Positions 35,358 to 44,807 are shown, counted from the stretch's first letter. The stretch: DNA of 64,000 nt from Aromatoleum toluclasticum ATCC 700605 (GCF_000378245.1 NZ_KB899492.1:1-64000), one strand, 5' to 3'. Translations and numbers: made by a program. Notes: generated by a model not told the origin, from the letters alone.

Positions 35358-37406
35358 TCAGGCACGCAGCAGGCCTTCCCGTCCGCCCAGCCAACGGTCC
35401 ATCAGCTGCGCCGCGACGTCCGGCGAGTCGCGCAGCAGCTGTTCGGCGAGCGCGCGGGCGGGTTCGACGAGTTCGGCGTCGCCCTCCAGATCAGCATAGC
35501 GCAGCAGCGGCACGCCGCTCTGGCGCGCGCCGACGAACTCGCCGGGGCCGCGGATGCGCAGGTCCTCGCGCGCGATCGCGAAGCCGTCGCTGTGCTCGTA
35601 GATCACCTTCAGGCGCGCGCGGCCGTTCTCCGACAGCGGGTGGGCGTAGATCAGGATGCAGGCGGACTCCTTCGTGCCGCGCCCGACGCGCCCACGCAGC
35701 TGGTGCAGCTGGGCGAGGCCGAAACGCTCGGCGTGCTCGATCACCATCAGGCTCGCGTTGGGCACGTCTACGCCGACTTCGATCACCGTGGTCGCGACCA
35801 GCAGGTGGATGTCGCCGGCGGCAAAGGCGGCCATCGTCGCGGACTTTTCGTCGGACTTCAGGCGTCCATGCACGAGGCCGATCTTCAATTCAGGCAACGC
35901 AGCGCTCAGGGACTCGAAACTCTCGACCGCGGTCTTCAGCTGCAGCGCCTCCGATTCCTCGATCAGCGGACACACCCAATAGGCCTGCGCGCCGCCCAGG
36001 CAGGCATCGCGCACGCGCGCGATGACCTGGTCGCGGCGCGACTCCGCGACGAGCTTGGTGAGGATCGGCGAGCGGCCCGGTGGCAGCTCGTCGAGCACGG
36101 TGACGTCGAGGTCGGCGTAGTAGCTCATCGCCAGCGTGCGCGGGATGGGCGTGGCCGACATCATCAGCATGTGCGGGTGCAGCGCGTCGGCGCCCTTCTC
36201 GCGCAGCGCGAGGCGCTGGCGCACGCCGAAGCGGTGCTGCTCGTCGACGATCGCGAGCCCCAGGCGCGGCAGCGTCACGGGGTCCTCGATCAGCGCGTGC
36301 GTACCGACCGCGAGCAGCACCTCGCCGCTCGCGAGCCGCGCCAGCTCGGCTTCGCGCTCCTTCTTCCTGCGGCTGCCCGACAGCCACGCGATGCCGACGC
36401 CGAGCGGCTCCAGCCACGCGGCGAGCTTCTTCCAGTGCTGCTCGGCGAGGATCTCGGTCGGCGCCATGAGCACCGCCTGGAAGCCGTTCCCGGCCGCCTG
36501 CAGCATCGCGAGCGCGGCGACGATGGTCTTTCCGCTGCCGACGTCGCCCTGCAGCAGGCGCTGCATCGGGTGCGGCGTCGCGAGGTCGCCGCCGATCTGC
36601 GCGACCGCGCGTGCCTGCGCGCCGGTGAGGCTGAACGGCAGTTGTGTAAGCAGCGCGCCGGTGAGCTGGCCGTCATCGCGCAGGATGGGCGCGCGGCGCG
36701 TGCGGCGGGCGTTGTAGGCGCGGCGCAGCGACAGCTGCTGGACCAGCAGTTCCTCGAACTTGATGCGCTGCCACGCCGGATGGGCGCGGTCTTCGAGGGA
36801 ATACGGATCGATGTCGGGCGGCGGCTGGTGCAGCGTGCGCAGCGCATCGGCGAAGGGGGGCAGCGGCAGGCCGCCGGGCGCTACCGCGGGCAGCAGTTCG
36901 TGCATTGGCGGACGCAGCAGTTCGCGCCCGATGAGCTTGCGCAATGCCGACTGCGCAAGCCCCGCAGTGGTCGGATAGACGGGCGTGAGCGCCTGCGGCA
37001 GCGCCTCGCCGGCTTCGACGGGATGCACGCGCGGGTGCACCATCTCGTTGCCGAAGAAGCCGCCGCGCACTTCGCCGAACACGCGCACACGCCGCCCGGG
37101 CGCGAGCTGCTTCTGCTGCGAGGGGTAGAAGTTGAGCCAGCGCGCGGTGAGCGTGCCGCTCGCGTCGCGGATCTGCGCGACGAGCTGGCGGCGCGGGCGC
37201 AGCATGACCTCGCAGGACACCACCTCGCCTTCGACCTGTACCGGCGCGCCGGCGCGCGCTGCGGCGATCGGCGTCAGGCGCGTTTCGTCCTCGTAGCGCA
37301 GCGGCAGGTGCAGGACGAGATCCTGCGGCCGGCGGATGTCGAGCTTCGCCAGCCGGCCCGCGAGTTGCGGGCCGATGCCGGCCCAGGTTTGCTGATCCTT
37401 AGCCAA
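35358..37406 (-). CDS. recG: ATP-dependent DNA helicase RecG
   Basis: Monomeric helicase that reverses stalled replication forks and processes recombination intermediates. The 682-residue protein has an N-terminal wedge/OB domain ([19 protein letters not shown]) and SF2 helicase motifs: [16 protein letters not shown] (Walker A), IVDEQHRFG (motif II), [11 protein letters not shown] (motif III), and [16 protein letters not shown] and [14 protein letters not shown] (motifs V and VI). The C-terminus is normal. Its start overlaps the ridA stop by 8 bases, and ubiC follows after 79 bases on the same strand. Confidence 0.98.
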   Translation of the reverse strand: MAKDQQTWAGIGPQLAGRLAKLDIRRPQDLVLHLPLRYEDETRLTPIAAARAGAPVQVEGEVVSCEVMLRPRRQLVAQIRDASGTLTARWLNFYPSQQKQLAPGRRVRVFGEVRGGFFGNEMVHPRVHPVEAGEALPQALTPVYPTTAGLAQSALRKLIGRELLRPPMHELLPAVAPGGLPLPPFADALRTLHQPPPDIDPYSLEDRAHPAWQRIKFEELLVQQLSLRRAYNARRTRRAPILRDDGQLTGALLTQLPFSLTGAQARAVAQIGGDLATPHPMQRLLQGDVGSGKTIVAALAMLQAAGNGFQAVLMAPTEILAEQHWKKLAAWLEPLGVGIAWLSGSRRKKEREAELARLASGEVLLAVGTHALIEDPVTLPRLGLAIVDEQHRFGVRQRLALREKGADALHPHMLMMSATPIPRTLAMSYYADLDVTVLDELPPGRSPILTKLVAESRRDQVIARVRDACLGGAQAYWVCPLIEESEALQLKTAVESFESLSAALPELKIGLVHGRLKSDEKSATMAAFAAGDIHLLVATTVIEVGVDVPNASLMVIEHAERFGLAQLHQLRGRVGRGTKESACILIYAHPLSENGRARLKVIYEHSDGFAIAREDLRIRGPGEFVGARQSGVPLLRYADLEGDAELVEPARALAEQLLRDSPDVAAQLMDRWLGGREGLLRA

Positions 37407-37779
37407 TCACCAGGATGGCGTCGGCCTCGACCACGCCGCCCTTGGGCAGCTCCTTGACGCCGACCGCGGCGCGCGCCGGGAAGGGCTCGGCGAAATAACG
37501 CGCCATGATCTCGTTCACCTTGGCGAAATTCGCGAGGTCGGTGAGGTAGATGGTCACGCGCACGGCGTCGGCGAGCGAGCCGCCGGCCGCTTCGGCGACG
37601 GCCTTGAGGTTCTCGAACACGCGCACGGTCTGCGCTTCGAAGCCTTCCACCATCTGCATCGTCGCGGGGTCGAGGCCGATCTGGCCGGAGCAGTAGACGG
37701 TGTCGCCGACCTTGACGGCCTGCGAGTAGGTGCCGATGGCAGCGGGGGCGTTGGGGGTCGAGATGATGCTGCGACTCAT
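37399..37779 (-). CDS. ridA: RidA family enamine/imine deaminase
   Basis: A 126-residue YjgF/YER057c/UK114 protein that hydrolyses reactive 2-aminoacrylate and related enamines. The ATG at 37779 gives [22 protein letters not shown]; a GTG at 37785 is possible. Landmarks are [28 protein letters not shown] and the catalytic Arg in [15 protein letters not shown]. It overlaps recG by 8 bases. Nothing else of note was seen in 37780-37875. Confidence 0.95.
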   Translation of the reverse strand: MSRSIISTPNAPAAIGTYSQAVKVGDTVYCSGQIGLDPATMQMVEGFEAQTVRVFENLKAVAEAAGGSLADAVRVTIYLTDLANFAKVNEIMARYFAEPFPARAAVGVKELPKGGVVEADAILVIG

Positions 37780-37875
37780 GATCACATTCCTTTATTTATG
37801 CGGACGATCCCGATCCGGGATCGGATGAAAAACGCCCCGGCGCGTCTGGCACCAGGGCGCTGGGTGCTGCACGGC

Positions 37876-38319
37876 TCAGCCTTCGGCGCGCAGGGTCACG
37901 TCGCAGCCCAGGCGCGTGATGACTTTCTGGATTCCACGACGCGCGGAGACATTGATCACCAGCGGCGCCATGAAGTTAGCACGCATCCCGGCAGTTGCCG
38001 GGTTGCCCGCTTCGCCTTCGTCCTTGCGCACAATCACGGCGACGAAGGCATCGGCAGGGTTCGTGAGCTTGAGCTGTGCCACTTCGTCGTCCGAGAGACC
38101 GAACTCGTAGTTGACGCCAAGGCGTTCGGCCCCGGTGATAGAAAAGACCGCCGCAGGATTGTCGAGACTCTGCAGCTGGAACAGGGACGCGGTGGAGCCA
38201 TCCTCATGAACCAGCGCAAAGTTCCTGCACTCTTCGAAACCGGGGAGTCCGGCCGGGAACTCGATCACCTTGTCATCGGGAATATCGACGCTGCCGAACA
38301 CCTGACTTTCGATTTTCAT
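37876..38319 (-). CDS. fliW: Flagellar assembly factor FliW
   Basis: A 147-residue beta-barrel protein that binds flagellin and sequesters CsrA, coupling flagellin export to translation. The ATG at 38319 gives MKIESQVFGSVDIPDDKVIEF; the family core FPAGLPGFEECRNFALV and ANFMAPLVINVSARRGIQ are clear. No flagellar genes and no csrA adjoin it; the upstream neighbours are a SPOR-domain and a DUF2802-like gene on the same strand after 67 bases. It may act as a solitary fliW with the flagellar cluster elsewhere. Confidence 0.93.
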   Translation of the reverse strand: MKIESQVFGSVDIPDDKVIEFPAGLPGFEECRNFALVHEDGSTASLFQLQSLDNPAAVFSITGAERLGVNYEFGLSDDEVAQLKLTNPADAFVAVIVRKDEGEAGNPATAGMRANFMAPLVINVSARRGIQKVITRLGCDVTLRAEG

Positions 38320-38386
38320 TGAGCTCTCCTCTGGTTGATCTGCTTTCGGCATCCTGGCATGAGCGCGCGCAAGGCGAGCCGGGCCG

Positions 38387-39136
38387 CTACTTGCGCGGAG
38401 CCAAGATCATGCCATCCAGCTTGCGTTCGCGGCGAATTTTTTCCTGTGCCGCGATCGCGGACTCGCGGTCCGGATAGGGGCCGAGCACGACGCGGGCCTG
38501 CAGATGTGCCGGGTAGCCCTTTCGCTCGAGATCCCGACGCATGCCTTCGGCATTGGCCGTATCGAGGAACACGCCGAGCTGGATGAGGTAGCCGGGCCCG
38601 GGCGGCGGTCCGGCCGGCAGACGCGGCGCAGCGGCGCGGGACGAAACCTCGGCCGGTTCCGCCGGCGCAACCTCAGAGGTGGCGACCGGGGCCGCCGGAG
38701 CCTCGGCCGCCTGCGCTGGCACGGGGGGAATCGAGGGCAACGCAGGGACGGTTGCAGCGGTCCATCCCGGCGGCGACGCCTCGCGGGCGACCATCGCACC
38801 GGCGGGTTCGGCCGCCAGCGGTACGGCTCGAGCCTCACCTGCCGGGTCCTGCCCGGTTTCGGCGGGCGCCCCCTGCTCCGCCACGACTGGCGCCGCCTCC
38901 ACCACGGCCGGGGCTGCAGGCGCTGCGCTGACCGCTTCGGAGGCCTGCGGTTCGGCAGGCGCGGGAGCGGTGGGCAAGGCCTGAAGCACCGCCGTTTCGC
39001 TGCCCTCGACCAGCCACAGCGACGCCGTCAGGGCCATGAGGGCGACGATTGCGACCAAGGCCCGCTTCAGGCTGGCCTTGCGCAAGGTTTCCGCATCGGC
39101 GCCCGCGCGGTCTCCCGCGGTGAGCGATCGGCTCAC
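38387..39136 (-). CDS. SPOR-domain membrane protein
   Basis: A 249-residue bitopic protein: a short cytoplasmic N-terminus, one membrane helix at about 27-44 (LVAIVALMALTASLWLV), a long Ala/Pro/Glu-rich periplasmic linker (about 50-175) and a SPOR domain at about 182-247 (GYLIQLGVFLDTANAEGM, VVLGPYPDRESAIAAQ). SPOR domains bind denuded septal glycan, so a division-site or cell-wall role is likely. Its start overlaps the stop of the DUF2802-like gene by 4 bases. It could be FtsN-like, but the position and length do not prove this. Confidence 0.88.
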   Translation of the reverse strand: MSRSLTAGDRAGADAETLRKASLKRALVAIVALMALTASLWLVEGSETAVLQALPTAPAPAEPQASEAVSAAPAAPAVVEAAPVVAEQGAPAETGQDPAGEARAVPLAAEPAGAMVAREASPPGWTAATVPALPSIPPVPAQAAEAPAAPVATSEVAPAEPAEVSSRAAAPRLPAGPPPGPGYLIQLGVFLDTANAEGMRRDLERKGYPAHLQARVVLGPYPDRESAIAAQEKIRRERKLDGMILAPRK

Positions 39137-39717
39137 GACGCGTTCCCGGGCTCGCCGCTCTGGCTGCGCGCCAGCGATTGCACGAGTTCGGCCTCCGCAA
39201 CGGTGATGCCGCAGCGCTCGGCGATCGTTTCGGCGTCCAACCCGCGTCGGGCGAACACCAGCGCCTCGTTGTATTCGGGCGACGCGCCGCGTGTCGCGGG
39301 ATCCGCATCGGCCTGTTCCCTGTGCGCACGCAACTGCTCGCGGATCTCGTCGAGTTGGCGGCGCAGTTCGGCCAGCGCGTTACCCTGCTGCTCGAGCTCA
39401 CGCCGCAACTGACGGACTTCCAGCTCGTGCTGGAATGCGTCCGGGGCAGCGTCCGGGGCAACGTCTGCGCCGGCAGGTGCAGGCACGGGGCGGCCGACGC
39501 CGTAGAGAGGGCCTGGCTCGTCATCGTCATCGCTTCCGGCGACAACGATATCGGCAGGTTCGGGCTCCTCGGTTGGCACATCGGTTGGCACATCGGCCGG
39601 CGGTCCGTCCGGCGCGGGCGCGGAAGCATGCTGCGCACGCGATGCGCGGTAGAGCTGGTAGCCGACATAGACCGCGAGGAGCGCGATTGCGGCGAGGATG
39701 AGTTCACGCAGTCCCAT
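39133..39717 (-). CDS. DUF2802-like membrane-anchored coiled-coil protein
   Basis: A 194-residue protein: an N-terminal membrane helix (LRELILAAIALLAVYVGY, about 3-21), an acidic/proline-rich linker, a coiled coil (about 95-140, ELEVRQLRRELEQQGNALAE) and a C-terminal helix-turn-helix-like segment (ALVFARRGLDAETIAERCG) of the DUF2802 type. DUF2802 proteins are often found near flagellar genes in this lineage, which is interesting with fliW two genes downstream. Function unknown. Coupled to the SPOR gene by a 4-base overlap. Confidence 0.78.
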   Translation of the reverse strand: MGLRELILAAIALLAVYVGYQLYRASRAQHASAPAPDGPPADVPTDVPTEEPEPADIVVAGSDDDDEPGPLYGVGRPVPAPAGADVAPDAAPDAFQHELEVRQLRRELEQQGNALAELRRQLDEIREQLRAHREQADADPATRGASPEYNEALVFARRGLDAETIAERCGITVAEAELVQSLARSQSGEPGNAS

Positions 39718-39829
39718 TCGACCTCACGCGGGGGGCAGGACAAGAAGGATCGTGCATCGGGAAGGCAAGCCGGGACGGGTGCGACGATGGACAAGTCGGG
39801 GATAATACTGGCGCCCCACCCTCCCGACA

Positions 39830-40609
39830 ATGCAGATGACCTTCGATCCCGCGCTCGCCCTGTTCTGGCTCAAGAAGACCGTCTCGATCATGGTGCAGCC
39901 GCCGCTCGCCCCCCTGCTCGTCATCGCGGCCGGCCTGCTGCTGACAGGGCGCCGGCGGCGCGCCGGTCTGGTGCTGGCCTGGCTTGGCGTTGCGGCCACG
40001 CTGCTGCTTTCGGCGCCGGCAAGCGTCGGCTGGCTGCTGAATGGACTCGAGACGGCGCCGGTCGTCGATGCGGCGGCGATGCGCCAGGCACAGGCCATCG
40101 TCGTGCTCGGGGCCGGCAAGCGGCGCCATGCGCCGGAATACGGCGGCGAGACGGTCAACCGCTGGGCGCTGGAACGGCTGCGCTATGCCGCGCGGCTGGC
40201 ACGCACAACCGGGCTGCCGGTGCTGGTCAGCGGTGGCACACCGACCGGCGACGTGCCGGAAGCGGTGCTCATGCAGGCGGCACTGGAAGAGGATTTCCGC
40301 GTTCCCGTGCGCTGGGTCGAGAAGGTATCGCTCGATACGCAACAGAACGCCCGGTTCTCGGCCGTGCAACTGAGTGCCGCGGGCGTGCGCCGCATCCTGC
40401 TGGTAACCCACGCCGTGCATATGCCGCGGGCGCAGGCGGCGTTCTAGGACGCGGGGCTGCAGGTCATCCCGGCCCCGACGGCGTGGCTGGGCGGAACGGG
40501 CGCGGACGACCAGGTGCTGGGCGAGCTTCCCGGGCCGACCTCCGCCTACGCCGGCTGGTACGCTGTGCACGAATGGCTGGGGCTGCTGGCCTACCGCCTG
40601 ACGCGGTGA
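39830..40609 (+). pseudogene. ElyC/YdcF-like DUF218 protein, interrupted by an in-frame amber codon
   Basis: The first 205 codons encode two N-terminal hydrophobic segments (APLLVIAAGLLL, LVLAWLGVAATLLLSAPA) and most of a DUF218 domain (AIVVLGAGKRRHAPEYGGE, VLVSGGTPTGDVPEA, ILLVTHAVHMPRAQAAF). The N-terminal layout matches ElyC, an envelope-biogenesis protein of this family. Translation stops at TAG 40445-40447 (codon 206). The same frame then continues for 53 sense codons (DAGLQVIPAPTAWLGGTG to HEWLGLLAYRLTR) and ends at TGA 40607-40609, exactly the C-terminal part such proteins have. A single base change explains the break. The product, if made, would lack its last helix-strand unit. Confidence 0.85.
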
Positions 40610-40728
40610 GCGGGAACTGCCCGCCGGGAGCAGGATCACACCCTTCACGTTTGCGTTTCAATACCTGCTTGCCTATAGAAGCTCATTGAACCGGCAACCC
40701 AATACCATTCAGCCCGAGCCCGTCGCAA

Positions 40729-40759
40729 CCCTGCCCTTCGACAAGCTCAGGGCGAACGG
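40729..40759. repeat. Dispersed-type intergenic repeat with CCCTG/CAGGG arms
   Basis: CCCTG at 40729-40733 and CAGGG at 40748-40752 flank CCCTTCGACAAGCT, followed by CGAACGG. This word (TTCGACAAGCTCAGGGCGAA) is, from general experience, a widely dispersed intergenic repeat in proteobacterial genomes. It lies between the elyC-like pseudogene and the pirin gene. Confidence 0.45.
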
Positions 40760-40776
40760 ATGGTGATCTGTTAAAT

Positions 40777-40806
40777 TGCCGTGTTAATAAACTGCCGTGT
40801 CAATAA
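40777..40806. repeat. Tandem TGCCGTGT(T/C)AATAA repeats upstream of the pirin gene
   Basis: Two copies (40777-40790 and 40793-40806), 13 of 14 bases identical, spaced 16 bases apart, 43 bases ahead of the pirin start. The spacing is about one and a half helical turns. They could be an operator or promoter element; no known regulator motif was recognised. Confidence 0.5.
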
Positions 40807-40848
40807 CGGGCGCCACGAAAGCTGCGGCGGGCCTCACCGGAGGATGCA

Positions 40849-41742
40849 ATGACGACCGTCGCCACATCCGCAGCACCACCCACCGTCGAAACAACCGTCA
40901 TTCCGCGCGCGAGCGACCTCGGCGGCGGCTTCAAGGTTCTGCGCGTGCTGCCCTCGGCGCAGCGGCGCATGGTCGGACCTTTCGTGTTCCTCGACCAGAT
41001 GGGCCCGGTGCAGCTCGAAGCCGGCAGCGGTCTCGACGTGCGCCCGCATCCGCACATCGGGCTCGCGACCGTGACCTACCTGTTCGACGGCGAGATCCTG
41101 CACCGCGACAGCCTCGGCAGCGTCCAGCCGATCCGCCCCGACGAGCTCAACTGGATGACTGCGGGCAGCGGCATCGTGCATTCCGAGCGCACGCCGCCCG
41201 AACTGCGCGCGGCCGGCCCCCGGGTGTCGGGCCTGCAGGCCTGGGTCGGACTGCCGGAGCGCGACGCGGAGATGGCGCCCGCGTTCGCGCACCACGGCGC
41301 CGCCGAACTGCCTGTCATCACCGAACCCGGCATGCGTATCCGCGTGATCGCCGGCGAAGCGTTCGGCGTGCGCTCGCCTGCCGAGACGCGCTCGCCGATG
41401 TTCTACGCAGACGTCACACTGGTCGCGCAGCAACGCCTGCACGTCCCGTCCGAGCATGAGGAGCGGGCGGCCTACGTCGTCGAGGGCGCGGTGCGCATCG
41501 ACGGGCAGGCCTATCCGCCCGGCCAGCTGCTGGTGTTCGCACGCGGCGCCGACGTGACACTTTCGGCGCTGGGGCCGACCCGCCTGATGCTGCTCGGCGG
41601 CGAACCGCTCGACGGCCCCCGCTTCGTGTGGTGGAACTTCGTCGCCAGCACGCGCGAACGCATCGAGCAGGCCAAGGAAGACTGGCGAGCGGAGCGCTTC
41701 GCCCCGGTGCCGGACGAAACCGAACGCATCCCGCTGCCCTGA
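40849..41742 (+). CDS. Pirin family protein
   Basis: A 297-residue bicupin. The N-terminal cupin carries the likely metal ligands His67 and His69 ([14 protein letters not shown]), His111 and Glu113 ([11 protein letters not shown]), so it should bind iron; the C-terminal pirin domain follows. Bacterial pirins include quercetin dioxygenase-like enzymes and redox or regulatory partners, so the substrate is not assigned. A good AGGA box precedes the ATG at 40849. A nitroreductase gene follows after 26 bases, likely the same operon. Confidence 0.92.
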   Translation: MTTVATSAAPPTVETTVIPRASDLGGGFKVLRVLPSAQRRMVGPFVFLDQMGPVQLEAGSGLDVRPHPHIGLATVTYLFDGEILHRDSLGSVQPIRPDELNWMTAGSGIVHSERTPPELRAAGPRVSGLQAWVGLPERDAEMAPAFAHHGAAELPVITEPGMRIRVIAGEAFGVRSPAETRSPMFYADVTLVAQQRLHVPSEHEERAAYVVEGAVRIDGQAYPPGQLLVFARGADVTLSALGPTRLMLLGGEPLDGPRFVWWNFVASTRERIEQAKEDWRAERFAPVPDETERIPLP

Positions 41743-41768
41743 CGGCGACCCCACCACTGGAGAAAACG

Positions 41769-42404
41769 ATGAGCTCGACCCTCAACGAGGAAGGACGCAA
41801 CCTGCTGTTCCGTGACGCGCGCACGCACAACGAGTGGCTGGACAAGCCGGTCAGCGACGACACGCTGCGCGAGCTGTACGAGCTGATGAAGTGGGGCCCG
41901 ACCAGCGTCAATTGCTGCCCCGCGCGCATCCTGTTCCTGCGCACCCCCGAAGCGAAGGCCAGGCTCCTGCCGGCGCTCGCACCGGGTAACGTCGAGAAGA
42001 CGCGCAGCGCCCCGGTGACCGCGATCATCGGCTACGACGGGCGCTTCTACGACATGCTGCCGAAGCTGTTCCCGCACACCGACGCCCGCGCCTGGTTCGT
42101 CGATACGCCGGAACTCGCCGAAGTCACGGCGCGGCGCAACAGTTCGCTGCAGGGCGCCTACCTGATCGTGGCCGCACGCGCGGTCGGCCTGGACTGCGGC
42201 CCGATGTCCGGCTTCGACCAGGCCAAGGTCGACCACGAGTTCTTCCCCGCCGCGCCGAAGGACGGCAACGCGTTCAACCAGGAGTACTTCCCGGACAGCC
42301 ACGTGAAGACCAACTTCATCTGCAACCTCGGCTACGGCGACGCGACGAAGCTTTTCCCGCGCAGCCCGCGGCTCGACTTCGACGAGGCTTGCAAGCTGCT
42401 TTGA
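41769..42404 (+). CDS. Nitroreductase-family protein, RutE-like
   Basis: A 211-residue FMN oxidoreductase of the HadB/RutE subgroup, usually annotated as malonic semialdehyde reductase. It begins [20 protein letters not shown] with an ATG at 41769; visible motifs are [44 protein letters not shown] and FICNLGYGD. No other rut genes are present, so a pyrimidine-degradation role is not supported by context; a detoxification or general flavin reductase role with the upstream pirin is possible. Confidence 0.9.
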   Translation: MSSTLNEEGRNLLFRDARTHNEWLDKPVSDDTLRELYELMKWGPTSVNCCPARILFLRTPEAKARLLPALAPGNVEKTRSAPVTAIIGYDGRFYDMLPKLFPHTDARAWFVDTPELAEVTARRNSSLQGAYLIVAARAVGLDCGPMSGFDQAKVDHEFFPAAPKDGNAFNQEYFPDSHVKTNFICNLGYGDATKLFPRSPRLDFDEACKLL

Positions 42405-42408
42405 ACGG

Positions 42409-42455
42409 TTCGGCAGTCCGGAGCGGGCGCCAGGGAACACCCGGCGCCTGCCGAA
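42409..42455. terminator. Convergent terminator-like hairpin between nitroreductase and hydratase genes
   Basis: TTCGGCAG (42409-42416) pairs with CTGCCGAA (42448-42455), and an inner GGCGCC (42426-42431) pairs with GGCGCC (42443-42448). No long T-run follows, so termination efficiency is uncertain, but position between two convergent stops fits. Confidence 0.5.
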
Positions 42456-42468
42456 GGACCGGTACGCC

Positions 42469-43269
42469 TCACGCGCCGCGGAACCCCGGCTTGCGCTTTT
42501 CGAGGAAGGCAGTGATACCCTCGACGAAGTCGCCGGTTGCGCTGCAGCGCGCGAAGGCCTCGGCCTCGCTCTGCAGCTGGGTCTCGATCTTCGCATCCGC
42601 CGACGCAGTCAGCAGGCGCTTGATCTCGCCGTAGGCGTGGCGCGCTCCGTTCTGCAGGCGACCGACCAGCGCAGCGGTTTCGGCGTCGAGTTCGGCAGCC
42701 GCGACGACACGATTGACGAGGCTCAGGCGCATGGCCTCGGCGGCATCGAAGCGGTCGCCCAGCAGCAGCAGTTCCGCCGCCTTGCGCCGCCCCACGATGC
42801 GCGGCAGGAACCACGACATGCCGCCGTCGGCGGACAGGCCGATCGACGAATAGGCGGTCGTGAACTTCGCGCTGTCCGCGCACAGCGCGAGGTCGCAGCC
42901 CAGCATCAGCGACAGGCCGAAGCCCGCGCAGGCGCCGCGCACCTTGGCGATCACCGGCTGCGGCAGGGACTGCAGGATCTCGACCGCCGGATTGATGTGC
43001 TTCTCGATGATCGCGCGGAAGGCCACCATGCGCGCCTGCGGGCCCAGATGGAACTGGGTCGCGAAGTCCTTGAGGTCGCCGCCGGCCATGAAATGATCGC
43101 CAGCCCCGGTGACCACCACGACGTCGATATCCTTCAGGTCGCGCAGCGCGCGCGTGGCATGCAGGAAGTCTTCCATCATTTCGATGGACAAGGCATTGAG
43201 CTGCGCCGGACGGTTCAGCGTGAGGGTCGCGACGCGGTTTTCGACGGTCAGCAGTACGGTGTTGGCCAT
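42469..43269 (-). CDS. Enoyl-CoA hydratase/isomerase family protein
   Basis: A 266-residue crotonase-fold protein. It begins MANTVLLTVENRVATLTLNRPAQLNA. The oxyanion-hole motif GAGDHFMAGGDLKDF and the second RGACAGFGLSLMLGCDLALC are present, as is AYSSIGLSADGGMSWFLPR, in which the position of one catalytic Glu of classical hydratases is replaced by Gly/Asp-rich residues, so an isomerase-like role is possible. It lies downstream of the thiolase in the same orientation but is separated by 338 bases holding a long palindrome. Confidence 0.88.
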   Translation of the reverse strand: MANTVLLTVENRVATLTLNRPAQLNALSIEMMEDFLHATRALRDLKDIDVVVVTGAGDHFMAGGDLKDFATQFHLGPQARMVAFRAIIEKHINPAVEILQSLPQPVIAKVRGACAGFGLSLMLGCDLALCADSAKFTTAYSSIGLSADGGMSWFLPRIVGRRKAAELLLLGDRFDAAEAMRLSLVNRVVAAAELDAETAALVGRLQNGARHAYGEIKRLLTASADAKIETQLQSEAEAFARCSATGDFVEGITAFLEKRKPGFRGA

Positions 43270-43376
43270 GAATATCTATCCTTCCCTGTCATGTCTGCCG
43301 CGTCGTCAGGATGTGGCGTTCGCGGCCTTGGATTCTGGCCTTGTAGTATGCCGCGATCCTGCATGGGTTGTAATCC

Positions 43377-43561
43377 GGCCGGAGCGGGGGCGGAGTGCAG
43401 GCCTGAAGGTCGTGGCCTGCGGCTGCCCTCGGTCGGAGCGCCCGACGGGGCGGCGATGCAAACTCGCCCTGCGGGCTCAGACATGCATCGCCTTGTTTCC
43501 CCGTCGCGCACTCCGCCCTCGGCACGACCCGACAGGCCCGCACCCCGCCCCCACTCCGGCC
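43377..43561. repeat. 185-base imperfect inverted repeat (long intergenic hairpin)
   Basis: Nested arms share almost one centre. 43377-43390 pairs with 43548-43561 (13 of 14), 43386-43405 with 43533-43552 (18 of 20), 43435-43450 with 43499-43514 (13 of 16), GGCGATGCA at 43452-43460 with TGCATCGCC at 43484-43492 (9 of 9), and GCCC with GGGC around the tip at 43466-43476. The 338-base gap 43270-43607 contains only this structure and AT-poor flanks; no gene is supported in it. It may be a dispersed REP/MITE-like element or an RNA structure between operon genes. Confidence 0.8.
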
Positions 43562-43607
43562 TCGCGTCGGGGTTTTCCCGAGGCCGTAAAACCTCTTGGG
43601 GATTGCT

Positions 43608-44807
43608 TCAAAGGCGCTCGAACACCCCTGCAGCCCCCATGCCGGTGCCAATGCACATCGAAATCATGCCGTAGCGCAGGTTCGCATCGCGCTGCATCGC
43701 GTTCATCAGCGTCGCGGTGCGGATCGCGCCGGTCGCGCCGAGTGGATGCCCCAGCGCGATCGCGCCGCCGAGCGGATTGACCCGCGCAGGGTCGAGCGAC
43801 AACTGCCGCATCACCGCCAGCGACTGCGCGGCGAAGGCCTCGTTGAGCTCGATCCAGCCGACCTCCCCGAGCGCGACGCCGCCCGCCTTCAGCGCGCGCG
43901 GGATCGCCTCTACCGGCCCGATCCCCATGACCTGCGGAGGCACGCCCGCGACGGCGTAACTGACGAAGCGTGCGATCGGCGTCGCGCCGTAGCGCTTCAC
44001 GGCCGCCTCGCTCATCAGCAGCACCGCGCCGGCGCCGTCGGACATCTGCGAGCTGTTGCCCGCCGTCACCGAACCGCGCGCCGCGAACACCGGCTTCAGC
44101 TTGCCCAGCGCCTCCAGCGACGCATCCGCGCGCGGCCCCTCGTCGGTATCGACGACACGCTCGATCACGCGCACCGCGCCGCCCTCGCCGGGCACATGCG
44201 CGCGCACCGTATAGGGGCTGATCTCGTTGCGGAAGAGGCCCGCCGCGATCGCCGCGCACGCACGCTGGTTCGAGTGCAGCGCGAAGCTGTCCTGATCCTC
44301 GCGGCTCACCTTCCACTGCTGCGCGACTTTCTCGGCCGTGAGCCCCATGCCGAAGGCGATGCCGACGTTCTCCTGCTTCGCGAAGATCGCCGGGTTGAGA
44401 CTCACCTTGTTACCCATGATCTGCGGCATCGCGCTCATCGATTCGGTGCCGGCGGCGATCATCACGTCGGCCTCGCCCAGCCGGATGCGCGCCGCCGCGT
44501 CCGCGACCGCCTGCAGCCCGGACGAGCAGAAGCGGTTGATCGTGATGCCCGGCACGCTGTCGGGCAGGCCCGCCAGCAGCAGGCCGATGCGCGCGACGTT
44601 CATGCCCTGCTCGGCTTCCGGCATCGCGCAGCCGACGATCACGTCGCCGATCTCCTGCGCGTCCAGCCCCGGCACCTTCGCGACCACCGCCGACAGCACG
44701 TGCGCGAGCATGTCGTCGGGTCGCACGCTGCGGAACAGGCCGTTCCTCTTGGCGACCGGCGTACGCGTCGCGGCGACGATGTAGGCTTCCTGAATCTGTC
44801 TGCTCAT
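43608..44807 (-). CDS. Acetyl-CoA C-acyltransferase (thiolase)
   Basis: A 399-residue thiolase. The ATG at 44807 gives MSRQIQEAYIVAATRTPVAKR. The nucleophile is Cys94 (NRFCSSGLQAVADA); the NEAFAAQSLAV, GGAIALGHPLGATGA (catalytic His) and CIGTGMGAAGVFERL (second Cys) motifs are intact, so a degradative beta-ketothiolase is expected. It lies 26 bases after the FadN-type gene and is probably its partner. FadA-like role is inferred; chain-length preference unknown. Confidence 0.94.
   Translation of the reverse strand: MSRQIQEAYIVAATRTPVAKRNGLFRSVRPDDMLAHVLSAVVAKVPGLDAQEIGDVIVGCAMPEAEQGMNVARIGLLLAGLPDSVPGITINRFCSSGLQAVADAAARIRLGEADVMIAAGTESMSAMPQIMGNKVSLNPAIFAKQENVGIAFGMGLTAEKVAQQWKVSREDQDSFALHSNQRACAAIAAGLFRNEISPYTVRAHVPGEGGAVRVIERVVDTDEGPRADASLEALGKLKPVFAARGSVTAGNSSQMSDGAGAVLLMSEAAVKRYGATPIARFVSYAVAGVPPQVMGIGPVEAIPRALKAGGVALGEVGWIELNEAFAAQSLAVMRQLSLDPARVNPLGGAIALGHPLGATGAIRTATLMNAMQRDANLRYGMISMCIGTGMGAAGVFERL

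Noticed and set aside
43248-43511. 87-codon minus-strand frame inside the long palindrome
   Set aside because: It is composed of the palindrome arms; such frames are by-products of GC-rich repeats.
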